In this document: in pieces, positions 25,518-34,127 of the stretch | Position numbering within the stretch: position 1 is the first letter of the stretch | How the letters are laid out: every line of letters starts with the position of its first letter | The notes under the pieces: model-generated | The model's database searches: none | Told to the model about the DNA's origin: nothing | What the model saw: only the letters and a program-made list of their open reading frames with translations | From: Flavobacteriaceae bacterium | GTDB lineage: Bacteria; Bacteroidota; Bacteroidia; Flavobacteriales; Flavobacteriaceae | Assembly (NCBI GenBank): GCA_023558315.1 | Contig: JAMJVX010000019.1 | Coordinates: forward strand, 1 to 36,919 | Direction: 5' to 3' | DNA: 36,919 nucleotides | Program-made: the position numbers and the translations under genes

Positions 25518-27946
25518 TTTTTTTCTAATAATGCCTTGGCTTTTTCAAGCGTTATACTTTTAATATCTGTCTCTTTAGGAAGGGTTACCTTTTTTTTCTT
25601 TTTTATAATATCAAATCTTCCCCATCTCCCTTTTTCAATTCTAATATCTTCTTTTTCCCAGTGTTGAATTAATTTTTCTTTATCCTTTTTTATTTTTTCC
25701 TCAATCAGTATTGCAATATCCTCCTCGCTTAAATTGTCAAAATCATATTTTTTATTGACGTTTATAAATTTCTCATTCCATTTTAAATAAGGTCCAAATC
25801 TACCTACGCCTTTAAATACAGGTAAGTTTTTGTATTCTAAAATAGGAGATAAACTTTTTAACTTATCTTCAATAAGTGGTATAGAATCATTTATTGTTAT
25901 GTCGTAAGGTGAAAATGTTCTGGGAATTGAAATGGATATATTATCATATTTTATATATGGTCCAAATTTTCCTATATTAATAAGAACTTCTTTTTTATTA
26001 TATTCTCCAATATTTTTAGGAAATTTAAATAATTCTAAAGCTTGTTCTAATGTAATAGTTAAAAGTGACTGGTCTTTATCTAGTCCAGCATATATAGGTT
26101 TTTCATCATCTGTTTGCTCTCCCATTTGTGCTAAAGGTCCAAATTTTCCTAATCTCACCTTAATCACTTTTCCTGTTTTGGGATCATTTCCTAACACACG
26201 TTCACCTGACTCTCGTTCTGCATTTTTCTTAACTTCATTGACAATGGGATTAAAAATAGCATAAAACTCCTTTAAAGAAGCCATCCAGTCTTTGTCTCCT
26301 CTTGCTATTTCATCAAATTCTTCTTCAGCTCTCGCCGTAAAATTATAATCTAAAATAGTTTCAAAATTTTTAGTTAAAAAATCGTTAACCACAAAACCAA
26401 TATCAGTAGGAACTAATTTACCTTTATTAGAACCCGTTTTTTCTTTAAGTTTCTCTTTTTGAATTTGCTCATCTTTTAAATGAATCTGTAAATACTCCCT
26501 TTCAACTCCTTCTAAAGTTCCTTTAGTTATATAAAACCTGTTTTGAATAGTTGAAATAGTAGGCGCATAAGTAGAGGGTCTGCCAATACCCATACTTTCC
26601 ATTTTTTTAACTAAAGAAGCTTCTGTATAACGTGAAGGGGGTAGGGTAAACTTCTGTGTGCCAATCATCTCATTTAAAGACAACGACTCTTTTTCTTCTA
26701 CTTTTGGTAAAATTTCGTTTTGAATAGAATTGTTTTTATCTTCTAAATATACTTTGAGAAATCCATCAAACTTAACTACTTCACCTTCAGACACAAAAAA
26801 CTCCTGATATTTATCGGATGTAATTTTAAGTTTAGTTTTTTCAAGTATCGCATCACTCATTTGTGAAGCAATGGATCTTTTGTAAATAATTTGATATAAC
26901 CTTTTTTGGTCATTTTCTAGTTGAGGGTTTTGGACATTTATGTCTGTGGGTCTTATTGCTTCGTGGGCTTCTTGAGCCCCTTTGCTTTTTTTAGTATAAG
27001 ATCTAGCATTAGCGTATTTATCCCCATAACTTTCTTTTATTTTCTTAATACAATCTGTCTGGAAATAATTAGAAAGATTCGTGCTGTCTGTACGCATATA
27101 TGTGATAAGACCAGCTTCATACAATCTTTGTGCCAATTGCATCGTTTTACTAACAGGAAAGTGTAATTTAAGCGACGCTTCTTGTTGAAGTGTGGATGTT
27201 GTAAATGGAGCAGAGGGTTTTTTGGGGACTAATCTAATTTCTTTTTTGTCAATTTGATACTGTGTACTTTTATTCTTTTCAAGAAAAGCAATTGTTTCTT
27301 TTTCAGAATCAAAATCTACATTGAGTTTAGCTTTTATTTTTTTGTTATCTTTTGTTAAAAATTGAGATTGAATATTAAAATACGAATTAGGTTTAAAATA
27401 TTTTATTTCCTTTTCTCTTTCAGCAATAATTCTAACAGCTACAGATTGAACCCTCCCAGCGGAAACACCCCCTTTTACTTTAGTCCATAAAATGGGTGAT
27501 AATTCATAGCCTACAATTCTATCTAAGACACGGCGCGCTTGTTGCGCATTCACTAGCTTTTCATTAATGTCTCTTGGTTTGGAAATTGCATTTAAAATAG
27601 CATTTTTTGTGATTTCATTAAAAACAATTCTTTTTGTGTTTTTTTTATCTAAAGAAAGTTCTCTATATAAATGCCATGCGATAGCTTCACCTTCTCTGTC
27701 CTCATCACTAGCAAGCCAAACAGTAGTTGTTTTGTTAATTTTACTCTTTATTTTTTTTATAATGGGTTTTTTTTCTTCTGGAATAATATAGTTAGGAGTA
27801 AAAGTATCAATATTTATTCCTAAATCTTTTTTGGGCAAATCAGAAATATGCCCATAACATGAAACCACATTATAATCGGCACCTAAAAACTTTTCTATAG
27901 TTTTTGCTTTGGCGGGAGACTCTACTATAACCAAATTTTTTACCAT
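25514..27946 (-). CDS. topA: DNA topoisomerase I (type IA)
   Basis: Relaxes negative supercoils by cutting one strand through a 5'-phosphotyrosine link. The 810 residues show the TOPRIM domain (VIVESPAKAKTIEKF from residue 7; acidic DEDREGE, 81-87), SAGRVQSVA (162-170), and the catalytic Tyr283 in GLITYMRTDST. GIGRPSTYAPTI and topoisomerase C-terminal repeats (VRLGKFGPLAQMG, NIGKFGPYIKY, GVGRFGPYLKW, KGRWGRFDIIK) follow. The C-terminal third has no Cys at all, so the zinc fingers of the E. coli enzyme are absent, as expected for the repeat-type tail. It heads the ten-gene run and its TGA overlaps the next ATG. A TATTTTTG box lies upstream. Confidence 0.97.
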   Translation of the reverse strand: MVKNLVIVESPAKAKTIEKFLGADYNVVSCYGHISDLPKKDLGINIDTFTPNYIIPEEKKPIIKKIKSKINKTTTVWLASDEDREGEAIAWHLYRELSLDKKNTKRIVFNEITKNAILNAISKPRDINEKLVNAQQARRVLDRIVGYELSPILWTKVKGGVSAGRVQSVAVRIIAEREKEIKYFKPNSYFNIQSQFLTKDNKKIKAKLNVDFDSEKETIAFLEKNKSTQYQIDKKEIRLVPKKPSAPFTTSTLQQEASLKLHFPVSKTMQLAQRLYEAGLITYMRTDSTNLSNYFQTDCIKKIKESYGDKYANARSYTKKSKGAQEAHEAIRPTDINVQNPQLENDQKRLYQIIYKRSIASQMSDAILEKTKLKITSDKYQEFFVSEGEVVKFDGFLKVYLEDKNNSIQNEILPKVEEKESLSLNEMIGTQKFTLPPSRYTEASLVKKMESMGIGRPSTYAPTISTIQNRFYITKGTLEGVEREYLQIHLKDEQIQKEKLKEKTGSNKGKLVPTDIGFVVNDFLTKNFETILDYNFTARAEEEFDEIARGDKDWMASLKEFYAIFNPIVNEVKKNAERESGERVLGNDPKTGKVIKVRLGKFGPLAQMGEQTDDEKPIYAGLDKDQSLLTITLEQALELFKFPKNIGEYNKKEVLINIGKFGPYIKYDNISISIPRTFSPYDITINDSIPLIEDKLKSLSPILEYKNLPVFKGVGRFGPYLKWNEKFINVNKKYDFDNLSEEDIAILIEEKIKKDKEKLIQHWEKEDIRIEKGRWGRFDIIKKKKKVTLPKETDIKSITLEKAKALLEKK

Positions 27947-27983
27947 TAGTCAATATTATGCTTTGCAGTTAGTAAGAAAATAG

Positions 27984-27991
27984 CAAAAATA
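27984..27991 (-). promoter_or_regulatory. Putative -7 box for topA and the gld run
   Basis: TATTTTTG on the minus strand matches TAnnTTTG, 37 bases before the topA ATG, in an 84-base gap. No TTTG -33 element is seen at 19-21 bases. Confidence 0.45.
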
Positions 27992-28030
27992 AATGTTTTA
28001 TTGTTTTATTATAAGAGAATAGGCTTTTTT

Positions 28031-29146
28031 TTAAACTTTAATTTTAAAATTTATAATATTTTTTATCAATCTCATAAAAAAATTTCTAGTTTTTTGTTTA
28101 CCTATTTTATAGAGGTATAAAATTAATACACAGACTATTATAAAAGAAAATGCGCCAATAATTGTTTGAGCCCATGAAAAAGAATGATGATAATATTTAT
28201 AAATTCCTACACCGGTTAAACTTCCGTATAATATGAAATAATGAATAACATACAGAGGAAGAGTGTTTTCACCGATTGTTCTCCAAAATTTATTTTTTAA
28301 TTTTGTTTGAATGATTATGAAAATACTAAATAGAATTAACACGTCTCCAAGTCGAATAAACAAGAAATTATTATACGCTACTTTTGATAAAAGAGTAGAT
28401 TTATACAAAAACAATTTTTCAACGAACAATATAGTATTTGAAGAATAAAAAACTAAGTAAACTCCTATGAAGAAAAATAGTATTGATATTTTGTTTAGTG
28501 TTTTTTGAGAGTATTTACAATATTTTAAAATAATTGCAATAAATCCACCAAAACATATATACCCAAGCCAAGGAAAGAGATAAAACACGCCTCCATTAGC
28601 TTTGGTTAGATAAGTGGCTAAAAAGGGTGATAGTTGTTGGAATTTTATAGAAGAATAGAGGGGTTGTGTAAAAAAAACTAGAACTCCAATCAAAAAAAGC
28701 GTAATGCTAAAGGCAATGTTATTTCTAAAACATAATACAAATATTAAAATGAGGCATAATAATCCTAATCCTATTATATGTAAAACATCTGTATATATAA
28801 AAGAAGAATTTATATGTCCATAATAAAATGATTTTAAATTGATGCGTAATAAGTAGCCTATGAAAATAATTAGTGAAGCTCGTTTTATTCCTTTTAGTAT
28901 TCTTGCATTTTGCCATTTTTTATCATTCTTTTTAATTAATAAAAAAGTAAAAATCCAGCCGGTAATCGTAAAAAAAAGAGGTGCAGTAAAACCTCTGAAG
29001 TACAACCAAATTTGGTATATGGGAGCTTGAGTATTTATATTATTTGTATCTAATACACCACTTATAAAGTGCCCTTGAAGCATCATTAATATGGCAAAAG
29101 CCCTTAGACAATCTATAAAGTATAAACGGTTGGTATTATTTCCCAT
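28031..29146 (-). CDS. Membrane acyltransferase, DUF1624/HGSNAT-like
   Basis: A 371-residue multi-pass inner-membrane protein with about ten hydrophobic helices. The N-terminus RLYFIDCLRAFAILMMLQGHF (7-27) has the Asp12, Arg15 and His26 pattern shared by acyltransferase-3 and heparan-alpha-glucosaminide N-acetyltransferase-like families. FRGFTAPLFFTITGWIFTFL follows (51-70), and WRTIGENTLPLYVIHYF near the C-terminus is also typical. It probably moves an acyl group onto a sugar or lipid head on the outer face of the membrane; the substrate is unknown. Its start overlaps the deacetylase gene by 11 bases, making it the last gene of the sppA operon. Confidence 0.75.
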   Translation of the reverse strand: MGNNTNRLYFIDCLRAFAILMMLQGHFISGVLDTNNINTQAPIYQIWLYFRGFTAPLFFTITGWIFTFLLIKKNDKKWQNARILKGIKRASLIIFIGYLLRINLKSFYYGHINSSFIYTDVLHIIGLGLLCLILIFVLCFRNNIAFSITLFLIGVLVFFTQPLYSSIKFQQLSPFLATYLTKANGGVFYLFPWLGYICFGGFIAIILKYCKYSQKTLNKISILFFFIGVYLVFYSSNTILFVEKLFLYKSTLLSKVAYNNFLFIRLGDVLILFSIFIIIQTKLKNKFWRTIGENTLPLYVIHYFILYGSLTGVGIYKYYHHSFSWAQTIIGAFSFIIVCVLILYLYKIGKQKTRNFFMRLIKNIINFKIKV

Positions 29147-30203
29147 TATTTAAAAGAAATGAAGAAAGAATCTGAGTATAAATATCTATTGCATCTTCTA
29201 TTTCTTGGATATAAATAAACTCGTTTGCAGAATGAGAACGTAATGAATCTCCAGGTCCAAGTTTTACGGAAGGACAGGATACTGACGCTTGATCTGATAG
29301 GGTAGGAGAACCATATGTTTTTCTTCCTAAATCAATGCCTGATAATACAAGAGGATGGTTTTTAGGGATAGAAGAGGAATTAAAATCAAGAGTACGAGGA
29401 GTGAGTTTACAGGGTGCGTTTTTTTGTAATATTTCATTTATTTCAGCATTGGAATAACAATCATTTACTCTTACATCAATGACTAAATGAACTTTAGCAG
29501 GAATAACATTGTGTTGACTTCCTGCATTAATTTGTGTCACAGTTATTTTTACTTCACCTAAAATATCAGATACTTTATCAAAGGAAAAATTAGCAAACCA
29601 ATTTAACACTTCTGGAACTTTTAATATTGCATTGTTATTGTTAGGATGCGCCGCATGACTTGGAGTCCCTTCTATCTCTGCATCAAATACTACCAAGCCC
29701 TTTTCAGCAATTGCCAAATTCATCAATGTTGGCTCTCCAACTATTGCTAAATCTATTTTTGGAAGATGGGGAATGACACTTTTTAAGTTCTTTCCTCCTC
29801 TAGAATCCTCTTCTTCGGCAGAGGCAACTATAACGATATTATAGGCTAAATCTTTTTGGTTATAAAAATAGGTAAAAACAGCGATAAGTGATACTAAACA
29901 GCCACCTGCATCATTACTGCCAAGCCCATATAATTTTTTGTCTTTAACAATGGGCTCAAAGGGGTCTAATGTATATGCTTCGTTAGGTTTTACTGTGTCG
30001 TGATGAGAATTTAGTAATAACAAAGGTTTTTTGTCATCATAATATTTATTAAAACTAATAATATTATTGTCTATTCTTTTATAAGGTATAGTGTATTCTT
30101 CAAACCATTTTTCTATTCTATCTCCTGTTTTATCTTCTTTTCCTGAAAATGAGGGAATACGGATTAAGTCTTGTAATAAATTTAGGGCTTCTTTTTTGTA
30201 CAT
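29136..30203 (-). CDS. argE: M20 family metallopeptidase, N-acyl-ornithine/citrulline deacetylase type
   Basis: A 355-residue zinc-dependent amidohydrolase, closest by motif to Bacteroidota ArgE-type enzymes that remove an acetyl or succinyl group from ornithine or citrulline in arginine synthesis. Metal-site residues: H67 and D69 in NSHHDTVKP, bridging D98 in GSNDAGGCL, and E130-E131 in ASAEEEDSRGG. Also seen are GEPTLMNLAIAEKG, the dimerisation domain (about 170-270, with GTPSHAAHP), and a C-terminal LGPGDSLRSHSANEF with a further His. No other arg gene is in the window, so a DapE or peptidase role is possible. It overlaps rluF by 22 bases and the acyltransferase by 11. Confidence 0.82.
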   Translation of the reverse strand: MYKKEALNLLQDLIRIPSFSGKEDKTGDRIEKWFEEYTIPYKRIDNNIISFNKYYDDKKPLLLLNSHHDTVKPNEAYTLDPFEPIVKDKKLYGLGSNDAGGCLVSLIAVFTYFYNQKDLAYNIVIVASAEEEDSRGGKNLKSVIPHLPKIDLAIVGEPTLMNLAIAEKGLVVFDAEIEGTPSHAAHPNNNNAILKVPEVLNWFANFSFDKVSDILGEVKITVTQINAGSQHNVIPAKVHLVIDVRVNDCYSNAEINEILQKNAPCKLTPRTLDFNSSSIPKNHPLVLSGIDLGRKTYGSPTLSDQASVSCPSVKLGPGDSLRSHSANEFIYIQEIEDAIDIYTQILSSFLLNNGK

Positions 30204-30922
30204 ATATTTTTTAATTCATTTATTTCAGAACGTCTAAGATTTCTCCATTTACCTACCTCTACATCTAATTTTATATTCATAATTCGTACCCGTTTAAGAC
30301 TTATAACTTCATAATTCAAATACTCACACATTCTCCTAATTTGTCGATTTAACCCTTGTGTAAGTATAATTTTAAATTTCTTCTTATGGAGTTGTTTCAC
30401 ATAACATTTCTTCGTTATTTTATCTAAAACAGGAATACCATTAGACATTTTTTGTATAAAATCTTTAGTTATAGGTTTATTTACTTCTACGATATATTCT
30501 TTTTCTATATTGTTGCTCGTTCTTAAAATAGTATTTACGATACTTCCATCATTTGTCAAAAAAATAAGCCCTTCGCTTTGCTTATCTAAACGTCCAATAG
30601 GGTAAATTCTAGTTGGGAAGTTAATATAATCTACAATATTTTTCTTTTCTACTTTTGAAGTAGTACATACAATTCTTAGTGGTTTGTTAAAAGCAATATA
30701 TACTTTTTTCTTTTTTGATGGAGTTACTAAGTTGCCATCTACATATATAGATTGATTGTAATCTATTTTTTCACCTAATGTTAAAATAGCGGTTTCTGTT
30801 TTTACTCTTCGTTGTTTAATGAAAGTATCCGCTTCTCTTCTTGAACAATAGCCAATATCGCTTAAAAACTTATTAATTCTAATTTTGCCAGAATTTGACT
30901 CTTTATCCTTTAATTTCTTCAT
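30182..30922 (-). CDS. rluF: 23S rRNA pseudouridine synthase, RluF-like
   Basis: Isomerises a uridine of 23S rRNA (E. coli RluF: U2604) to pseudouridine. The 246 residues have an N-terminal S4 RNA-binding domain (about 14-60, RINKFLSDIGYCSRREAD). The catalytic domain carries Asp113 in IGRLDKQSEGLIFLTNDG. GLNRQIRRMCEYLNYEV followed by KRVRIMNI is the RluF rather than RluB/RluE pattern. The start overlaps the end of the transporter gene by 20 bases, and the 3' end overlaps the deacetylase gene by 22, so translation along the sppA operon is tightly packed. Confidence 0.9.
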   Translation of the reverse strand: MKKLKDKESNSGKIRINKFLSDIGYCSRREADTFIKQRRVKTETAILTLGEKIDYNQSIYVDGNLVTPSKKKKVYIAFNKPLRIVCTTSKVEKKNIVDYINFPTRIYPIGRLDKQSEGLIFLTNDGSIVNTILRTSNNIEKEYIVEVNKPITKDFIQKMSNGIPVLDKITKKCYVKQLHKKKFKIILTQGLNRQIRRMCEYLNYEVISLKRVRIMNIKLDVEVGKWRNLRRSEINELKNICTKKKP

Positions 30923-31595
30923 TTGGTTTTAAATTGAATTTTTTTCTGAAAAACCACACAGCAAGATATAATAATGGAGTGTCTAGGGCAGCAATCATTG
31001 ATTTAAAAACAAAACCTGCGATAACTATTCCCCAAAAGTGTTCCCATTCTAAGATGTTAAATGTACATAGCAGAAAGATTATGATAAATGTATCTGTAAA
31101 TTGGGAAGTGAAAGTAGAAAAATTATTACGCAACCATAAATGCTTTCCTTTCGTTAGTTTTTTCCAAAAATGGTATACCTGAATGTCAATAAACTGTGCA
31201 GATAAGTATGCTAACATGGAAGATAGCACAGCAATAGGGGTCACCGCAAAGGCTTTTTTAAACTCTTTATTTGTCAAAGGAGAATAATCTATAGCAGGAA
31301 GTTTGTTTGCAATAACTATTACTAAAACTGAAAAAAAGGAAGCAAAAATACCCGCAATAACAGTTTGAGTAGCTTTTTTTTTACCATATATCTCAGAGAT
31401 TAAATCGGTAATTAAAAAAGTAACTGGAAAGGGCAAAATTCCAACGGAAAGTTCAAAAAAACTAGTTCCTTCCATAAAAGGAAAAGGATGCCAATAGAAA
31501 AATTTTTGAGCGATTATGTTTGCTGTAACCAATGAAGCAATAAAAATACTGCTCATATATAGATATATATGATTTGCCTGATTGGTTTTGTTCAT
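30903..31595 (-). CDS. yhhQ: Queuosine precursor transporter (VUT/YhhQ family)
   Basis: A 230-residue inner-membrane protein with about six helices, of the family that imports the 7-deazaguanine precursors preQ0 or preQ1 used to make queuosine in tRNA. Family motifs seen are ASLVTANIIAQKFF (20-33), GILPFPVTFLITDLISEIYGKKKA (52-75), the membrane stretch LSSMLAYLSAQFIDIQVYHF, and NFSTFTSQFTDTFIII. No que genes are near. It starts 15 bases after sppA and overlaps rluF by 20 bases. Transporter and neighbour both act on nucleoside modification, although of different RNAs. Confidence 0.9.
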   Translation of the reverse strand: MNKTNQANHIYLYMSSIFIASLVTANIIAQKFFYWHPFPFMEGTSFFELSVGILPFPVTFLITDLISEIYGKKKATQTVIAGIFASFFSVLVIVIANKLPAIDYSPLTNKEFKKAFAVTPIAVLSSMLAYLSAQFIDIQVYHFWKKLTKGKHLWLRNNFSTFTSQFTDTFIIIFLLCTFNILEWEHFWGIVIAGFVFKSMIAALDTPLLYLAVWFFRKKFNLKPNEEIKG

Positions 31596-31610
31596 TTTTG
31601 AGAGGGGCTA

Positions 31611-33362
31611 TTAATTTATTTCAAGCTCGTAAGGCATTGAAGTATAAACTTTTAATTTAGTACTTTCAGGTTTTTCAATAAAGTTCAATTTTTGTAAGAA
31701 CTTTGGAACTTCAATAGATACAAAGGGCGACAATTGGTCAAGTATATTTTTCACAGAAGGCTCTAATTTAGGATAACTTATCACGTTGTACTCCTTAATA
31801 TTTACTTTTTTCGCTGCATATTCTATGGCATTGCTTAAATCTCCAAGTGTGTCAACTAGTTTATTGTTTAACGCATCTTTTCCAGACCAAACTCTCCCTT
31901 GTGCATTTTTTTCTACATAATTCATTTCTAGATTACGTCCCATTGAAACACGTTTTTTAAAAGTAGCATAAATTTTATTTATTTCTTTTTTAGCAATAGC
32001 TTTAAATTTCCTGTTATCACTTTTGAAAGGGTTATACCCATTTGCATTTGAATGAGTTACTACTTCCTCTGAATTTATGCCTATATTTTGAGTGAATCCA
32101 CTAACGTTAGGAATAGCTGCAAAAACACCAATAGATCCTGTAACACTCATTGGGTCTGCAAATATTTTATCTGCCCCAGCAGCAATATAATACCCTCCTG
32201 ATGCCGCTACATCTCCCATAGAAACAATCACAGGCTTCTTCTTTTTTGCATCTTCAATTTCATTCCATAAAATATCAGAAGTAAGTGCATCCCCTCCCGG
32301 TGAATTGATTCTCAATACAATAGCTTTGACTTTTTTGTTTTTTGCGGCTTTACGAATAGTTTTAATAAATAATTTTTTTCCTATTATAGATTCATTTTCA
32401 TTGTTGCTGTATAAAATGGAGCCTTGAGCATATATAATCGCAATTTTATCATTAAAAGTTTGGATAGAACTTTTTGAAATACCGTATAATTTACTTAAGG
32501 TAATATTGTTATAATTTGTGTTTTTGGAGGGGTTTAATTTATTTTTATATTGTTTTTCACTCACTAAACCATCTATTACTCCTAAATCGAGGGCTTTTTC
32601 TAAATCTACGGTTAATATATTTTCTGCAATTTGATTTACACTAGTGACGCTAATATTTCTACTTTTCGCAATATCATTTTCCACAGTTTCCCATAGTGAA
32701 CCCAGTAACTCTTTTAACTGCAATCTGTTTTTATCACTCATTTTACTTTCAAGATAAGGTTCAACAGCACTTTTGTATGCCCCACTTCGTATCACATCCA
32801 TTTTAACACCATATTTATCTTCAAAGTTTTTATAATATAAAACATTTGCAGCGAGACCTTTTAATTCTACACTACCCATTGGGTTTACAAAAATAGAATC
32901 AGCAACAGATGATAAATAATATCCTTTTTGTAATAAAATATCACTATATGCATAGACAAATTTTCCACTTTCCTTAAATTTCTCTAAAGCAGAACGAATA
33001 CTTCTTATTTGGGTCCAACCAACACTAAGAAAAGGAGATATTTCTAAACTAATTCCATTAATATTTTCTTGATTTTTGGCAAAATCAATAGTAGTCAATA
33101 TTTTGTCTAGGGATAAAACTTCAGAATCAATTTTTAATATTTCTTCAAAACTATTTAAACTACTTGATTTTTCGACAATAGGACGATCCAATCTCAATTT
33201 AAAAACCGTATTTGGTTTTATATTAATTTTTTCCTTTTCAGTGGATTTGTTTGAAAAAACGGCAACGATGCCTATAATACTAATAAATGAGAAAAAACAA
33301 AGTATGCCCAAAGCGACAAAAGTACCTAACAAAGAGGCTAAAAAACTGCGAAAAAAATTCAT
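31611..33362 (-). CDS. sppA: Signal peptide peptidase SppA (67K type)
   Basis: A membrane-bound serine protease with a Ser-Lys dyad that degrades cleaved signal peptides. The 583 residues are the long type with two crotonase-like domains: an N-terminal helix (about 9-36), a first domain with Lys197 (RSGAYKSAVEPY), and a second domain with Ser388 (SMGDVAASGGYYIAAGAD) and INSPGGDALTSD (352-363). The Lys and Ser come from different domains, as in E. coli SppA (K209, S409). It heads the operon sppA, yhhQ, rluF, deacetylase, acyltransferase. A full promoter with -33 and -7 boxes sits at the end of bshB1. Confidence 0.94.
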   Translation of the reverse strand: MNFFRSFLASLLGTFVALGILCFFSFISIIGIVAVFSNKSTEKEKINIKPNTVFKLRLDRPIVEKSSSLNSFEEILKIDSEVLSLDKILTTIDFAKNQENINGISLEISPFLSVGWTQIRSIRSALEKFKESGKFVYAYSDILLQKGYYLSSVADSIFVNPMGSVELKGLAANVLYYKNFEDKYGVKMDVIRSGAYKSAVEPYLESKMSDKNRLQLKELLGSLWETVENDIAKSRNISVTSVNQIAENILTVDLEKALDLGVIDGLVSEKQYKNKLNPSKNTNYNNITLSKLYGISKSSIQTFNDKIAIIYAQGSILYSNNENESIIGKKLFIKTIRKAAKNKKVKAIVLRINSPGGDALTSDILWNEIEDAKKKKPVIVSMGDVAASGGYYIAAGADKIFADPMSVTGSIGVFAAIPNVSGFTQNIGINSEEVVTHSNANGYNPFKSDNRKFKAIAKKEINKIYATFKKRVSMGRNLEMNYVEKNAQGRVWSGKDALNNKLVDTLGDLSNAIEYAAKKVNIKEYNVISYPKLEPSVKNILDQLSPFVSIEVPKFLQKLNFIEKPESTKLKVYTSMPYELEIN

Positions 33363-33390
33363 AATGGTATTGTTGTTAATTAATAAAAGG

Positions 33391-33422
33391 CAAAGATATA
33401 TTTTTTATATAAATCCGTCAAA
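33391..33422 (-). promoter_or_regulatory. Full Bacteroidota-type promoter for sppA operon
   Basis: TTTG (33422-33419), a 20-base spacer, and TATCTTTG (33398-33391) on the minus strand match both the -33 and -7 elements. The box ends 28 bases before the sppA ATG. The -33 element lies within the last codons of bshB1. This is the best promoter in the window. Confidence 0.65.
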
Positions 33423-34124
33423 ATTATTTATCGCTAAATAATTTGACGTAATAAATCCCTCAGCGGAATCTTTTCCTATTAAGCGACCTAAATTTTTTGC
33501 TCTATAAGAAACGCTTTCTAAAAAATTCTTTGAACTTATTGGCGTGTTGTTTTCTGAGGAAGTTTCGTCATAAAATTGACTTTTATAAGCTAAAACTGAC
33601 TTTACTTTAGTGTCTAAGAATTCCTGTTCTAAATTTACTATAAAATCAGGTTTTAGTTCCTGCCATTGGATATAATGAAAAATATAATTTGGACGCCATG
33701 CTTCTTGTGCTATTTCATTATTGTAGGATGTAATTTTTTTTAATCCGCTTAAAAAACAACTATCAAGTATGAGTTTACTACCTTTGGGATGATCTATATG
33801 CCTGTCTTGAGGGGCGTTGCAAAGAACAATATCGGGTTGGTATTGACGAATTTTTGACAACACTTTTAACTGATGTTCTTCATCATTTTTGAAAAATCCA
33901 TCTTTAAAGTTAAGGTTTTCTCTAAAAGCTACTTTTAGAATTTTTGCTGCCTCCTCAGATTCTTTTTTTCTAATTTCAGCGGAGCCTCTCGTGCCTAACT
34001 CCCCTTGAGTTAAGTCAATAATACCCACTTTTTTATTTAAAAAGACCATTTTAGCAAGGGTACCCCCACACCCTAATTCAACATCATCTGGATGTGCACC
34101 GAATGCTAAAATATCTACTTTCAT
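33405..34124 (-). CDS. bshB1: Bacillithiol biosynthesis deacetylase BshB1
   Basis: Removes acetate from N-acetylglucosaminyl-malate to give GlcN-malate, the step before cysteine is joined to form bacillithiol, the main low-molecular-weight thiol of Firmicutes and many Bacteroidota. The 239-residue LmbE/PIG-L fold has zinc-site residues H11, D13 and D14 (FGAHPDDVELGCGG) and H109/D111/H112 (QDRHIDHPKGS). The segment IDLTQGELGTRGSAE and the SQFYDE and C-terminal YRAKNLGRLIG motifs point to BshB1 rather than a general deacetylase. bshA and bshC are not in the window. It starts 3 bases after the PLP enzyme gene. Confidence 0.92.
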   Translation of the reverse strand: MKVDILAFGAHPDDVELGCGGTLAKMVFLNKKVGIIDLTQGELGTRGSAEIRKKESEEAAKILKVAFRENLNFKDGFFKNDEEHQLKVLSKIRQYQPDIVLCNAPQDRHIDHPKGSKLILDSCFLSGLKKITSYNNEIAQEAWRPNYIFHYIQWQELKPDFIVNLEQEFLDTKVKSVLAYKSQFYDETSSENNTPISSKNFLESVSYRAKNLGRLIGKDSAEGFITSNYLAINNFDGFI

Positions 34125-34127
34125 TTA

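Noticed and set aside
33076-33441. 121-codon open frame on the plus strand across the sppA start
   Set aside because: Antisense to sppA and its promoter; no start context and no family features.
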